From contig CAZJCW010000082.1 of the NCBI GenBank assembly GCA_964544365.1, positions 1-16,093 of the forward strand: a stretch of 16,093 nt of DNA. Direction: 5' to 3'. How positions within the stretch are numbered: position 1 is the first letter of the stretch; each line of letters opens with the position of its first letter. Source of the stretch: Alsobacter sp964544365. Lineage in GTDB: Bacteria; Pseudomonadota; Alphaproteobacteria; Rhizobiales; Beijerinckiaceae. Below, piece by piece: positions 1-7,241 of the stretch. Below the pieces are notes generated by a model, which worked only from the letters and a program-made list of their open reading frames with translations, did not search any database and was not told the DNA's origin. A program made the position numbers and the translations under genes.

Positions 1-746
1 CGCCCTTCATGCAGAACAAGGACGGCGGGCCGATCGGCAAGAACCCGTTCAAGGACGCGCGCGTCCGCAAGGCGGTGTCGATGGCCATCAACCGCGAGGC
101 GATCCGCGACCGCATCATGGAAGGGCTGTCCTTCCCGTCGAGCCACATCGTGCCGCCCTCGCTGCGCGCCGGCGAGGCGGGATTCGAACTGATGCCGTTC
201 GATCCCGAAGCCGCCAAGAAGCTGATGGCGGACGCCGGCTGGCCGGACGGCTTCAGGCTCACCCTCCACTCGCCAAACAACCGCTTCCCGAACGACAGCA
301 AGATCACGCAGGCCGTCGCGCAGATGCTCTCGCGCATCGGCATCCAGGCGCAGGTCGACGCCATGCCGATGTCGGTCTACGCGACGCGCGGCGCCAAGGG
401 CGAGTTTTCCTTCGGCCTGATCGGCTGGGGCGCCCAGACCGGCGAGGTGTCCTCGACGCTGCGCGCGATCATCGCCTGCGAGAACAAGGACCGCGGCTGG
501 GGGCTCTTCAACTGGAGCCGCTACTGCAACAAGGAGGTCGACGACCTCCTTGCCAAGGCCCTTGTCACGATGGACGACAAGGCCCGCAACACCGTCCTGA
601 ACCAGGCCTCGAAGATCGCCGCCAACGACGGCGCCGTGATCCCGATCCACTTCCAGTCCACCACCTGGGCCGCCAAGAAAGGCATCGCCATCGAGCCCCG
701 TTCCGACGAGCGCACGCTGGCGATGAGCTTCAAGCCCGCCCAGTAA
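1..746 (+). CDS. ABC transporter substrate-binding protein, family 5 (peptide/solute), 3' part
   Basis: This is the C-terminal part (about 247 residues) of a periplasmic binding protein that delivers oligopeptides or similar solutes to an inner-membrane ABC permease. The frame is open to the window edge, so the Met at base 9 is internal and the signal peptide and N-lobe lie outside. Family-5 (DppA/OppA/NikA type) hallmarks are visible: NPFKDARVRKAVSMAINREA, where lobe II begins; the FDPEAAKKLMADAGWPDGF segment; an amphipathic 'ITQAVAQMLSRIGIQAQV' stretch; and the terminal 'GAVIPIHFQSTTWAAKKG' region. It ends in TAA with no truncation at the 3' end. No permease or ATPase gene follows, so the rest of the transporter must lie upstream or elsewhere. 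Family assignment is firm. The ligand is unknown; peptide is the default inference, weakly favoured by the M20 peptidase downstream. Confidence 0.92.
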   Translation, partial: PFMQNKDGGPIGKNPFKDARVRKAVSMAINREAIRDRIMEGLSFPSSHIVPPSLRAGEAGFELMPFDPEAAKKLMADAGWPDGFRLTLHSPNNRFPNDSKITQAVAQMLSRIGIQAQVDAMPMSVYATRGAKGEFSFGLIGWGAQTGEVSSTLRAIIACENKDRGWGLFNWSRYCNKEVDDLLAKALVTMDDKARNTVLNQASKIAANDGAVIPIHFQSTTWAAKKGIAIEPRSDERTLAMSFKPAQ

Positions 747-756
747 GGTCGGCCTT

Positions 757-788
757 CGGCGAGGACCGGAACACCCCGGCCCTCGCCG
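757..788 (+). terminator. GC-rich hairpin after the binding-protein gene
   Basis: An 8-bp perfect outer stem (cggcgagg / cctcgccg) encloses a 4-bp inner stem (ccgg/ccgg) with a 6-nt loop, starting 10 nt after the TAA stop. There is no U-tract behind it. It may be a weak intrinsic terminator or a 3'-end stabilising hairpin. Confidence 0.4.
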
Positions 789-840
789 CCTCGCGTCGCA
801 GCAACTTCCGGCCATCCGCTTCAATCGCCCCGGCCCGAGC

Positions 841-1307
841 ATTCACGGCTTCGCGGCAGCGCACCGAGCCGTGGATCCACGGGCCAGGCCCGTGGATGAC
901 GGTGGATGGCTGGCCATTGATCCCGGCGACACTCGGACGGGCCTCTCTCCCAGCCCGACGCAGCAGGTCCNNNNNNNNNNNNNNNNNNNNNNNNNNNNNN
1001 NNNNNNNNNNNNNNNNNNNNNNNNNNNNNNNNNNNNNNNNNNNNNNNNNNNNNNNNNNNNNNNNNNNNNNGCCATCCACGGCTTCACGGCAGCGCGCCGA
1101 GCCGTGGATCCACGGGCCAGGCCCGTGGATGACGGTGGACGGGATGGCGATTGATCCCGGCGACACTCGGACGGGCCTCTCTCCCAGCCCGACGCAGCAG
1201 GTCCCTGACGCCCTCCCCGTCATGGCCGGGCCCGGCCCGGCCATCCACGGCTTCACGGCAGCGCGCCGAGCCGTGGATCCACGGGCCAGGCCCGCGGATG
1301 ACGGTGG
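841..1307. repeat. Tandem array of ~169-bp hairpin-rich intergenic repeats, interrupted by an assembly gap
   Basis: Three copies of one unit can be seen: 841-970 (cut by the N run), 1071-1239 (complete) and 1240-1307 (partial; homology stops just after 'gatgacggtgg'). The two right-hand copies are offset by exactly 169 bp. Copies are nearly identical, with scattered substitutions concentrated around 'gacgggatggcg'. Each unit carries nested palindromes: a 14-bp perfect palindrome ccgtggatccacgg (1102-1115), an overlapping 11-bp inverted repeat with arms atccacgggcc and ggcccgtggat (1108-1130), and a 9-bp stem atggccggg / cccggccat with a 5-nt loop (1222-1244). Because 169 is not a multiple of three, reading frames crossing the array shift from unit to unit, so it is not coding. 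It resembles the repetitive extragenic palindromic or BIME-like elements of alphaproteobacteria; the family is not identified. The rest of the gene-free stretch 747-1498 holds one hairpin (757-788) and, from 1308 to 1498, nothing recognisable. Confidence 0.9.
971..1070. other. Assembly gap (100 N) inside the repeat array
   Basis: Exactly 100 N, the usual scaffold placeholder. The left copy stops after 'cagcaggtcc', and a complete unit needs about 35 further bases before the next unit starts. The true gap should therefore be about 35 bp, or that plus a whole number of 169-bp units. Confidence 0.95.
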
Positions 1308-1498
1308 CGGGGAGCCATCCCTTGGCCAAAGCGGTGAAGGGACGGCGGCAGTTCGGGCGACCGGTGAAGACGTGGCTGCTTCCCTCGGACACGATCCCAC
1401 GAGCGGATCGCCGCCGGGCAGATCTGCGTGCGAGGGCTGGCGAGGCGGGTTGCGATGCGGCAGGGTCCGGCGGTCGCTCCTGAACCGAGAATTGTGCC

Positions 1499-2929
1499 AT
1501 GTCCCGCGCCTCCGCCATCGAAGCCGCCGTCGCATCGTTCGACAGCGGTGCCTTCCGCGCCGATCTCGCACGGCGGGTCGCCATTCCCACCGACAGCCGC
1601 GATCCGGCGCGCGTGCCGGACCTGGACCGGTATCTGCGCGCGGAGATGGCGCCGACGCTCGAGCGCCTGGGCTTCACCTGCCGCTTCCTGACGCATCCCC
1701 GCAGCCTCGGCCCCTTCCTCGTTGCCGAGCGGATCGAGGATCCTTCACTGCCCACGGTGCTGGGCTACGGCCATGGCGACGTGGTGCCCGGGCTCGATGC
1801 CGGCTGGGACGCGGGGCTTTCGCCCTGGACGCTCACGGAACGTGACGGGCGTTGGTACGGCCGCGGCGTGGCCGACAACAAGGGCCAGCACTCGGTGAAC
1901 ATCGCGGCGCTGGCCGCCGTGCTGGACACCCGCGGCCGGCTCGGCTTCAACGCGAAATATCTGATCGAGACGGGCGAGGAGGCCGGGTGCCCGGGACTGC
2001 GCGACGTGGTGCGCGACAATCGGGACGCCTTCGCCGCCGACGTCCTGCTCGCCTCGGACGGACCGCGCATGGCGGCCGACCTGCCGACGCTGTTCCTCGG
2101 CGCGCGCGGCGCCCTGGCGCTCGACCTCGTTGTCGATGCCCGCAAGGGCGGTCATCACTCCGGCAACTGGGGCGGCCTGCTGTCGAACCCCGGCATCGTG
2201 CTGGCCCACGCCATCGCCTCCATCGTCGGCGCGAACGGCCAGATCCGCGTGCCCGAGCTCGTGCCGCCGGGCATCCCGGCCAATGTCCGCCGCGTGCTTG
2301 CGGACTGCATCGTCGACGGCGGGCCGGACGGGCCGGCCATCGAGCCATGGTGGGGCGAGCCGGGCCTGTCGACGGCGGAGAAGGTCTTCGGCTGGTGCAA
2401 TTTCGAGGTGCTGTCCTTTGCCACCGGCAATGTCGAGACACCGGTCAACGCCATCCCGCCGCGGGCGTGGGCGCGCTGCCAGCTCCGTTTCGTCGTCGGC
2501 GTCGATCCGGCCGCCGTCGGCCCCGCGCTGCGCCGCCACCTCGACCGGCAGGGCCTGCCCATGGTCGAGGTCAAGGTGCTGCGCGACGAACTCGCCCACG
2601 CCACGCGCCTCGATCCGGACCATCCCTGGGCGCATTTCGCCCTCGCCTCGATGCGCGAGACGACCGGCGGACGAGCCGGCCTGCTGCCCAACCTCGGCGG
2701 CGGGCTGCCCAACGACATCTTCGTCGAGGAACTCGGCCTGCCGACGCTGTGGGTCCCGCACTCCTATCCAGGCTGCTCGCAGCATGCGCCGAACGAGCAC
2801 GTGCCGGCGGGGCTTTTCCGCGAGGCTCTGGCCGTGATGGCCGGCCTCTACTGGGACATGGGCGATGCGACGCGCCGTCCGTCCCCACAGGCGCTGGAGC
2901 GCTGGGCCGCGGACGGCGCCCGCGGCTGA
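1499..2929 (+). CDS. M20 family metallopeptidase (dipeptidase/deacylase type)
   Basis: A 476-residue cytosolic, probably di-zinc hydrolase of the M20 peptidase family (ArgE/DapE/CPG2 fold), which cleaves dipeptides or N-acyl amino acids. The metal and catalytic signature is complete: GHGDVV (H92, D94), GRGVADNKGQ (bridging D126), ETGEEAG (catalytic E160, metal E161), SDGPRM (D187) and the C-terminal HAPNEH (H429). HHSG (219-222) and the intervening segment form the lid/dimerisation domain. Length is normal for the family and no signal peptide is present. The ATG at 1499 is preceded by only a weak purine stretch (gaga), but the N-terminus looks complete. Its nearest upstream gene on the same strand encodes a peptide-type binding protein; use of imported peptides is an inference, and the repeat array between them argues against a simple operon. 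The substrate is not predictable. Confidence 0.93.
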   Translation: MSRASAIEAAVASFDSGAFRADLARRVAIPTDSRDPARVPDLDRYLRAEMAPTLERLGFTCRFLTHPRSLGPFLVAERIEDPSLPTVLGYGHGDVVPGLDAGWDAGLSPWTLTERDGRWYGRGVADNKGQHSVNIAALAAVLDTRGRLGFNAKYLIETGEEAGCPGLRDVVRDNRDAFAADVLLASDGPRMAADLPTLFLGARGALALDLVVDARKGGHHSGNWGGLLSNPGIVLAHAIASIVGANGQIRVPELVPPGIPANVRRVLADCIVDGGPDGPAIEPWWGEPGLSTAEKVFGWCNFEVLSFATGNVETPVNAIPPRAWARCQLRFVVGVDPAAVGPALRRHLDRQGLPMVEVKVLRDELAHATRLDPDHPWAHFALASMRETTGGRAGLLPNLGGGLPNDIFVEELGLPTLWVPHSYPGCSQHAPNEHVPAGLFREALAVMAGLYWDMGDATRRPSPQALERWAADGARG

Positions 2930-2981
2930 GCGGGCGGCAGTGACGCGGGATTAAGGCGCGCGGGACCATCTTCTCGCCCCA

Positions 2982-3002
2982 TCGCCATGGCCTGCATGGC
3001 GA
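2982..3002 (+). other. Hairpin between the M20 and Nudix genes
   Basis: An 8-bp perfect stem tcgccatg / catggcga with a 5-nt loop, followed by cgtcctttctc. It lies 26-46 nt upstream of the Nudix start, so it could be a weak terminator for the M20 gene or a 5'-UTR structure of the Nudix gene. Confidence 0.4.
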
Positions 3003-3027
3003 CGTCCTTTCTCGCGCGGAGCCGCCG

Positions 3028-3612
3028 ATGACGTTCCCGATCCAGACGCCGGCCATTCTCGACGAGCGCGTGGTCCACGACGGATGGTCGCGCTTCCGCA
3101 TCGTCCGGGTGCGGACCCGCGACGGGACGGTGTTGCAGAGAGAGGTCGAGGATCACGGCCCGGCCGTTGCGGTGCTGCCCTACGACCCGGACAGGCGCGT
3201 TGCGACATTGGTCACCCAGATGCGGCCTGCCGTGATGGTCGCGGGTGGCGACGTGACCATGACGGAGGTTCCGGCGGGACTGCTCGAGGAGGGCGAGGAA
3301 CCGGCCGCCTGCGCCCGCCGCGAGGCCCTCGAGGAAACAGGGCTCAGGCTTGGAGCGCTGGAACCGCTGGGCATGCTGTGGTCGATGCCCGGACTGTCGA
3401 CCGAGCGCATGCACCTCTTCCTGGCGCCCTATGCGATCGGCGACCGGACCGGGGACGGCGGCGGACTGGCGGCCGAGCACGAGGACATCGTGGTCGAGGA
3501 GCGCCCGCTCGCCGACCTCGCCGCAGCGGTGGACGCCGGCACCCTCTCCGACATGAAGACCGTCCTTCTCCTCCTCCAGTTGCGGCTGCGCCGGCCGGAC
3601 CTGTTCGCCTGA
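3028..3612 (+). CDS. Nudix hydrolase (ADP-ribose pyrophosphatase/NudK-like)
   Basis: A 194-residue nucleoside-diphosphate-X hydrolase, probably acting on ADP-ribose, GDP-mannose or a similar sugar nucleotide, in the cytosol. The Nudix box GX5EX7REUXEEXGU is complete from G84 to L106, with E90, R98, E99, E102, E103 and G105, which supply the Mg2+-binding glutamates. The segment 'MPGLSTERMHLFLA' (120-133), about 15 residues downstream, is the loop typical of ADP-ribose pyrophosphatase/NudK proteins (usually SPG...E..HLFLA), and the N-terminal β-sheet extension (1-45) fits the same subfamily. The start is supported by ggag about 8-11 nt upstream. The NAD kinase gene follows 86 nt later on the same strand. 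A shared link to NAD/ADP-ribose turnover is attractive but is only inferred from position. Exact substrate is unresolved. Confidence 0.92.
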   Translation: MTFPIQTPAILDERVVHDGWSRFRIVRVRTRDGTVLQREVEDHGPAVAVLPYDPDRRVATLVTQMRPAVMVAGGDVTMTEVPAGLLEEGEEPAACARREALEETGLRLGALEPLGMLWSMPGLSTERMHLFLAPYAIGDRTGDGGGLAAEHEDIVVEERPLADLAAAVDAGTLSDMKTVLLLLQLRLRRPDLFA

Positions 3613-3698
3613 CGTCCAGGCATCCCCAGCCCTCGCGCCAGCGTCGCGGATCCGTGCTATCCAATGCCGCGCCGCAACAGGGCGGCGAGGTCGTCTCC

Positions 3699-4469
3699 AT
3701 GCGTCGTTTCTCGAAGATCGCCTTCGTCACCAGCGAGACCGCGGAGGCCCGCGAGGCCGGCGCACGCCTCGTCGCGACCTATGGCGAGACGCCTCCTGCC
3801 GAGGCCGAGGTGATCGTCGCGCTGGGAGGCGACGGCCTCATGCTGCAGACGCTTCACCGCTTCATGGGAACGGGCAAGCCGATCTACGGCATGAACCGCG
3901 GCTCGGTCGGCTTCCTGATGAACGAATTCGCCGAGGACAGCCTGTTCGACCGGCTGGAGACGGCCGAGCGCAGCGTCGTCCATCCGCTCCTCATGGTGGC
4001 TTTCGACGCCGAGGGCGTTGCCCACACGGCCCGCGCGATCAACGAGGTGTCGCTGCTCCGGCAGTCCTACCAGGCGGCGAAGCTGCGCATCCTCATCGAC
4101 GGAAAGCCACGGCTGGCCGAACTCGTCGCGGATGGCGTGCTCGTGGCGACGCCGGCGGGCTCGACGGCCTACAATCTGTCGGCCAATGGCCCGATCCTGC
4201 CCCTCGACGCGCCGCTTCTGGCGCTGACGCCGATCTCCGCCTTCCGGCCCCGCCGCTGGCGCGGCGCGCTGCTGCCCGACCACGCCCGCATCTCGATCGA
4301 GGTGCTGGAGGCGGAGAAGCGCCCGGTCAGCGCGGTCGCCGACCACTACGAGTATCGCGGCGTGCGCAGGGTCGACGTGGCGATGGACCGGACGGTCGAT
4401 CTCGTGATGCTGCACGATCCCGGGCACAGCCTCGAGGAACGCATCCTTCTCGAGCAGTTCGGCTACTGA
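3699..4469 (+). CDS. nadK: NAD kinase
   Basis: A 256-residue ATP-NAD kinase that makes NADP+ from NAD+ in the cytosol; normally essential. All family signatures are present: the GGDG nucleotide loop (43-46), MNRGSVGFLMNE (65-76), the NE pair (N115-E116), and the glycine-rich TPAGSTAYN (151-159) followed by SANGPI. FRPRRWRGALLP (182-193) is the form seen in alphaproteobacterial NAD kinases. The frame is open far upstream because it overlaps the Nudix gene. I chose the ATG at 3699 because MRRFSKIAFV starts the first β-strand directly and gcgagg lies about 8 nt upstream. An in-frame GTG at 3654 would add 15 unconserved residues, and it sits inside 'gtgctat', which looks more like a -10 element. 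The gene ends 54 nt from the convergent DUF2336 gene; an imperfect 6-bp stem (4484-4489/4501-4506) lies between them. Confidence 0.95.
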   Translation: MRRFSKIAFVTSETAEAREAGARLVATYGETPPAEAEVIVALGGDGLMLQTLHRFMGTGKPIYGMNRGSVGFLMNEFAEDSLFDRLETAERSVVHPLLMVAFDAEGVAHTARAINEVSLLRQSYQAAKLRILIDGKPRLAELVADGVLVATPAGSTAYNLSANGPILPLDAPLLALTPISAFRPRRWRGALLPDHARISIEVLEAEKRPVSAVADHYEYRGVRRVDVAMDRTVDLVMLHDPGHSLEERILLEQFGY

Positions 4470-4523
4470 CGCGGTCGGGCCGCAGCCGCGCACCGCAGCG
4501 GCGGCTACGGCGTCGCCGGGGCG

Positions 4524-5795
4524 TCAGGCAGCCGCGGCCTCGTCGCCGGTCTTCGAAGGCCCTTCGATCAGCGCGGCCGGTCCCGGCATCGGCGCAATGC
4601 GCTCGGGTTCGGCGCGCCACTCGGGGCCGAGCAGGAGCGGCGCATGCGATTCGGCCTCGTGGACGGCCAGCAGCGTCTCCGTGACGATCCGCGCCTCTTC
4701 CCGGGCGGCCTCGGCTTCCAGACGGCGCAGCAGCACCATGGCGCGGCCGTCGGGATCGAGGCCGAGACGGCCCGCGCTCTGGATCGTCTGCGCCGCGATC
4801 CGGCGACGCCGCGCCGCGCCGACGGGCGGAAACTCATGCGCCAGCACCGCGCGCCTCGCTCCCATGGCGGTCTCGAGCACCGGCACGAACGAGGCCGGAA
4901 GTCCCGCCTTGCGGCACAGGGCCGTGAAGGCTGCGCCCCGTCCTTCGGCGACGAGCGCATCCACCCGCCGGCGGTTCATGCCGGTCAGTTCGGCCAGTGC
5001 TGCCGCAGGAAGGCGAAGATCGCCATCGAGGACTGCCGTCAGGAGGAGTGCGGGCGTCAGGCGTCCACCGGCGCGCAGGCGGCGGACGATGGCCGGCAAG
5101 TCCTCGTCGGTCGCCGTGAGGACGAGATCCAGCACCGCGCGCTCGGAGGCTTCGCGCGACATCCGCTCGCTGCGGGCATCGGTTGCATCGCGCCCGGCCG
5201 CCGAAGCGGCCATCGCCTCGGAAATCTTCACGACGACCGCCACACGAACGTCGGCCGGCAGGTCGTCTCGGGCCATCAAGGCGTCGCGGACAGTCGGGTT
5301 GTCCCCATGGCGCTCGACCATGCGCGCCAGCGAAAAGGCCGGGATGGCGGCAGAGCCGTTGGCCGCCAACGCGGCGACCGCCTCAGCCTCGGCCACCTCG
5401 GCCAGCGCCGCCGCGACCGGGCCACTCAGCCCGGGGCGCATGGCGACGGCGGTCTGGACGAGCGCGTCGCCGGTGGCGACATGGTCGACCAGTGCGGCAT
5501 CGTCGAAAAGCGGGGAGCGCGACAGAACGATGGCGGCGACATCGCTCTGATCGTGAGCCAGCGCGGCCAGGATGGCGGGCGGCGCTTCCATCGACCGGCC
5601 GAAGGCCTCCGCCAGTGCCTGTCGCACCCAGGGGGACGGATCGTCGAGGAGGACGGTCAGCGCCTGTTCCGCCTCGGCCTTCTCGTGCGGATCCATGTCC
5701 GAATAGAGCCAGGCGCGGGCGAGCGCGCCGGTGGCTTCGGCCCGTGCTTCGGCGGGGGCATTCTTCATCCATGCGAGGAAGCGACGGACGATCAT
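4524..5795 (-). CDS. DUF2336 domain-containing protein
   Basis: A 423-residue soluble, Ala- and Leu-rich, all-helical protein of the DUF2336 family, which is widespread in alphaproteobacteria and has no established biochemical function. The N-terminal 150 residues read as HEAT-like helical repeats (for example 'LLDDPSPWVRQALAEAF', 49-65, and 'ALVQTAVAMRPGLSGPVAAAL', 111-131). The DUF2336 core probably covers about 155-400. No signal peptide, membrane segment or catalytic motif is visible, so an adaptor or scaffold role is more likely than an enzyme, but that is inference. The ATG at 5795 is preceded by gaaggg about 9 nt away. It starts 21 nt after the stop of the transglycosylase gene on the same strand, so the two are probably co-transcribed in the order transglycosylase then DUF2336. 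Confidence 0.85.
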   Translation of the reverse strand: MIVRRFLAWMKNAPAEARAEATGALARAWLYSDMDPHEKAEAEQALTVLLDDPSPWVRQALAEAFGRSMEAPPAILAALAHDQSDVAAIVLSRSPLFDDAALVDHVATGDALVQTAVAMRPGLSGPVAAALAEVAEAEAVAALAANGSAAIPAFSLARMVERHGDNPTVRDALMARDDLPADVRVAVVVKISEAMAASAAGRDATDARSERMSREASERAVLDLVLTATDEDLPAIVRRLRAGGRLTPALLLTAVLDGDLRLPAAALAELTGMNRRRVDALVAEGRGAAFTALCRKAGLPASFVPVLETAMGARRAVLAHEFPPVGAARRRRIAAQTIQSAGRLGLDPDGRAMVLLRRLEAEAAREEARIVTETLLAVHEAESHAPLLLGPEWRAEPERIAPMPGPAALIEGPSKTGDEAAAA

Positions 5796-5816
5796 GAGCG
5801 GTCACCCTTCATGCGG

Positions 5817-6878
5817 TCAGGCCCCGTTCCGGCGGATCGCGGTCAGGTCGAGCGGTTGGCCGCGGGCCGGCGCGGCGGCGCGCTTTAGCGCGGCAGGCCG
5901 TTCCGGCGGCAGCGGCACGTCGGCGGGCTTGAATGTGGGCGACAGCCCGGCGGCCGATGCCGGCGATGCATCGCTGACCGTGCCGCCGAGCGCCGCGGTG
6001 CGGGGGAAGAACTTCGGCGCCTCGGCGACGGCCGGCGTCGCCCGGCCGGACCACAGCCGCTGCACGGTCTGGTTCACCGGGCCGCGCGGCCCTTCGGTGC
6101 GGAACAGGCCGTGCATCGCGGGACCGCCGGCGGCATAGGCCGGCGCCGCGACGGGCTGGTTGCCTCCCAGCCATGCGGCCGGGTCGGCGGGCAGTTGCGG
6201 GACGGACGGGACGGCGAGCTTGCCCTGCCCTGCCACCAGCGTGGCATGGACCTCCGACACGCTCTTGGCCTGCCCCGTCACCCGGTCGTAGAAGATCGCG
6301 CGGTTGGCCGACGCCTGGTCCGGGAACAGGTCGGCTGCACGGGCCTTGGGATTGCCCTGCGCGGCGCGGATGAGATCGGCGGCACCGCGCGAGCCCATGA
6401 AGTGGGCCGCGTAGAGTTCCCCCTCGGAAGGCGCCCTGCCCAGTGCGCCGGACAGGGCCGCGGCGTTGCGGCGGGTGAGTTCGCCGGCCATCACGGAGGA
6501 CACCTTGGGGTCGTTGCGCAGCGCCAGGATCTGCGCCTTCATCCGGGGGTCGGCGACGTCGAAGCGCCCACCCTTCTCGCTGATGGCGTCGGCATAGGGC
6601 CCCAGCCCGTGCTGCGGGCCGGCGCCCTTGAGCACACCGAGCCAGGTTTGCTCGATGAACTGGAAAAGACCGCTGGCGCTGGACGTCCGCGCCTTGGCGT
6701 CCGGGTCGAGCGAGGACTCGCGCTGCGCCGTCGTCAGGAGGTACCCGAAATCCGCCCCCGTCCGCTGCGAACCCGTGCGGATCGCCTCGACGACCGGTGC
6801 AGGCGCCCCCGTCTGCGGCGTCGCTGCGGTTCTGTCGGTCGGACCCGGCGCTGCGGCCGGCGTCGTGAACAGGAACAT
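5817..6878 (-). CDS. Transglycosylase SLT-fold domain protein without signal peptide
   Basis: A 353-residue protein with a lysozyme-like lytic transglycosylase domain, predicted to cleave peptidoglycan glycan strands. The catalytic region is clear: AQRESSLDP (catalytic Glu E54) and SSASGLFQFIEQTW (66-79), then 'ELYAAHFMGSRGAADLI' (154-170), typical of SLT-related proteins. Residues from about 220 to the end are Pro/Ala-rich and probably disordered. The start is firm: ggggag lies about 9 nt upstream and an in-frame TAG sits only two codons before the ATG, so no longer N-terminus is possible. The N-terminus MFLFTTPAAAPGPTD is not a Sec signal peptide. Export, if it occurs, must use another route (flagellar type III export is one possibility) or the protein acts inside the cell. 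It heads a two-gene unit with DUF2336. Activity is inferred from the motif only. Confidence 0.85.
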   Translation of the reverse strand: MFLFTTPAAAPGPTDRTAATPQTGAPAPVVEAIRTGSQRTGADFGYLLTTAQRESSLDPDAKARTSSASGLFQFIEQTWLGVLKGAGPQHGLGPYADAISEKGGRFDVADPRMKAQILALRNDPKVSSVMAGELTRRNAAALSGALGRAPSEGELYAAHFMGSRGAADLIRAAQGNPKARAADLFPDQASANRAIFYDRVTGQAKSVSEVHATLVAGQGKLAVPSVPQLPADPAAWLGGNQPVAAPAYAAGGPAMHGLFRTEGPRGPVNQTVQRLWSGRATPAVAEAPKFFPRTAALGGTVSDASPASAAGLSPTFKPADVPLPPERPAALKRAAAPARGQPLDLTAIRRNGA

Positions 6879-7241
6879 GAACTGCTACTCCCCGGGACCG
6901 GCCCCGCCCGCGTCCGCGCGGAGGCTCCACCCTCGGCGATACTCTGGCCCGTTATGGTAAACGAACGGTAAGGATGACGGCCGCCACGCCGGCGCCCCAT
7001 GCTCCCAGACGAGCAAACCTCCACCGTCGCGCGCAGGACCGTTTCCCCGGCGCGCGAGCGGTTCCGACGCGCAGGACCCTTCTCCTGGTTCGGTGGAAAA
7101 CGGGCCTCCCCCGGCAGAAACAGAGGCAGACGAGGGGTCGCGCCATCGTCCCGCGCAGAGCTCGGCTGCACCTTGGCACCGCCTCCATCCGCCGCGAGTC
7201 GTGCTAGAGGTCGGCGCGTGGACGATCGCAGGAGGACACCC
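6879..7241. other. Divergent intergenic region, transglycosylase / MaoC genes
   Basis: A 363-bp stretch between divergent genes. It holds the ribosome-binding sites of both genes, a relatively AT-rich island around 6950-6972 with a TTAC-N7-TTAC motif on the minus strand, and 'gtgctagag' at 7200-7208, a possible -10-like element about 34 nt before the MaoC start with no convincing -35. Open frames crossing it have no recognisable protein features and continue antisense into neighbouring genes. Confidence 0.6.
6957..6971 (-). promoter_or_regulatory. CtrA-like motif TTAC-N7-TTAC upstream of the transglycosylase gene
   Basis: Read on the minus strand, TTAC-cgttcgt-TTAC has the exact 7-nt spacing of the alphaproteobacterial CtrA site TTAA-N7-TTAA, with one mismatch in each half. 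It lies 79-93 nt upstream of the transglycosylase start, in the most AT-rich part of the intergenic region. By chance alone such a degenerate motif is not very rare, so this is only a candidate operator. Confidence 0.3.

Noticed and set aside
841..1307. CRISPR array
   Set aside because: Units are contiguous and similar over their whole length, with no short repeats separated by unique spacers, and no cas gene is present.
843..1571. Open frames through the repeat array and N run
   Set aside because: They cross 100 N, and the 169-bp unit is not a multiple of three, so repeats would change frame from unit to unit.
1745..2800. 351-codon antisense frame inside the M20 gene
   Set aside because: Shadow of a gene with complete catalytic motifs; no recognisable protein features.
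3654..3656. GTG as alternative nadK start
   Set aside because: Adds 15 unconserved residues, has no ribosome-binding site, and lies in a gtgctat sequence resembling a -10 element; no clear -35 was found, so no promoter is called either.
3084..3698. N-terminal extension of NAD kinase overlapping the Nudix gene
   Set aside because: The extra residues are the wrong-frame translation of the Nudix gene; NAD kinase homology starts at 3699.
4644..5888. 414-codon plus-strand frame opposite the DUF2336 gene
   Set aside because: Low-complexity Arg/Gly/His composition and antisense to a recognised family member.
6111..6971. 286-codon plus-strand frame opposite the transglycosylase gene
   Set aside because: Shadow frame; the minus strand has the catalytic motif, ribosome-binding site and defined start.
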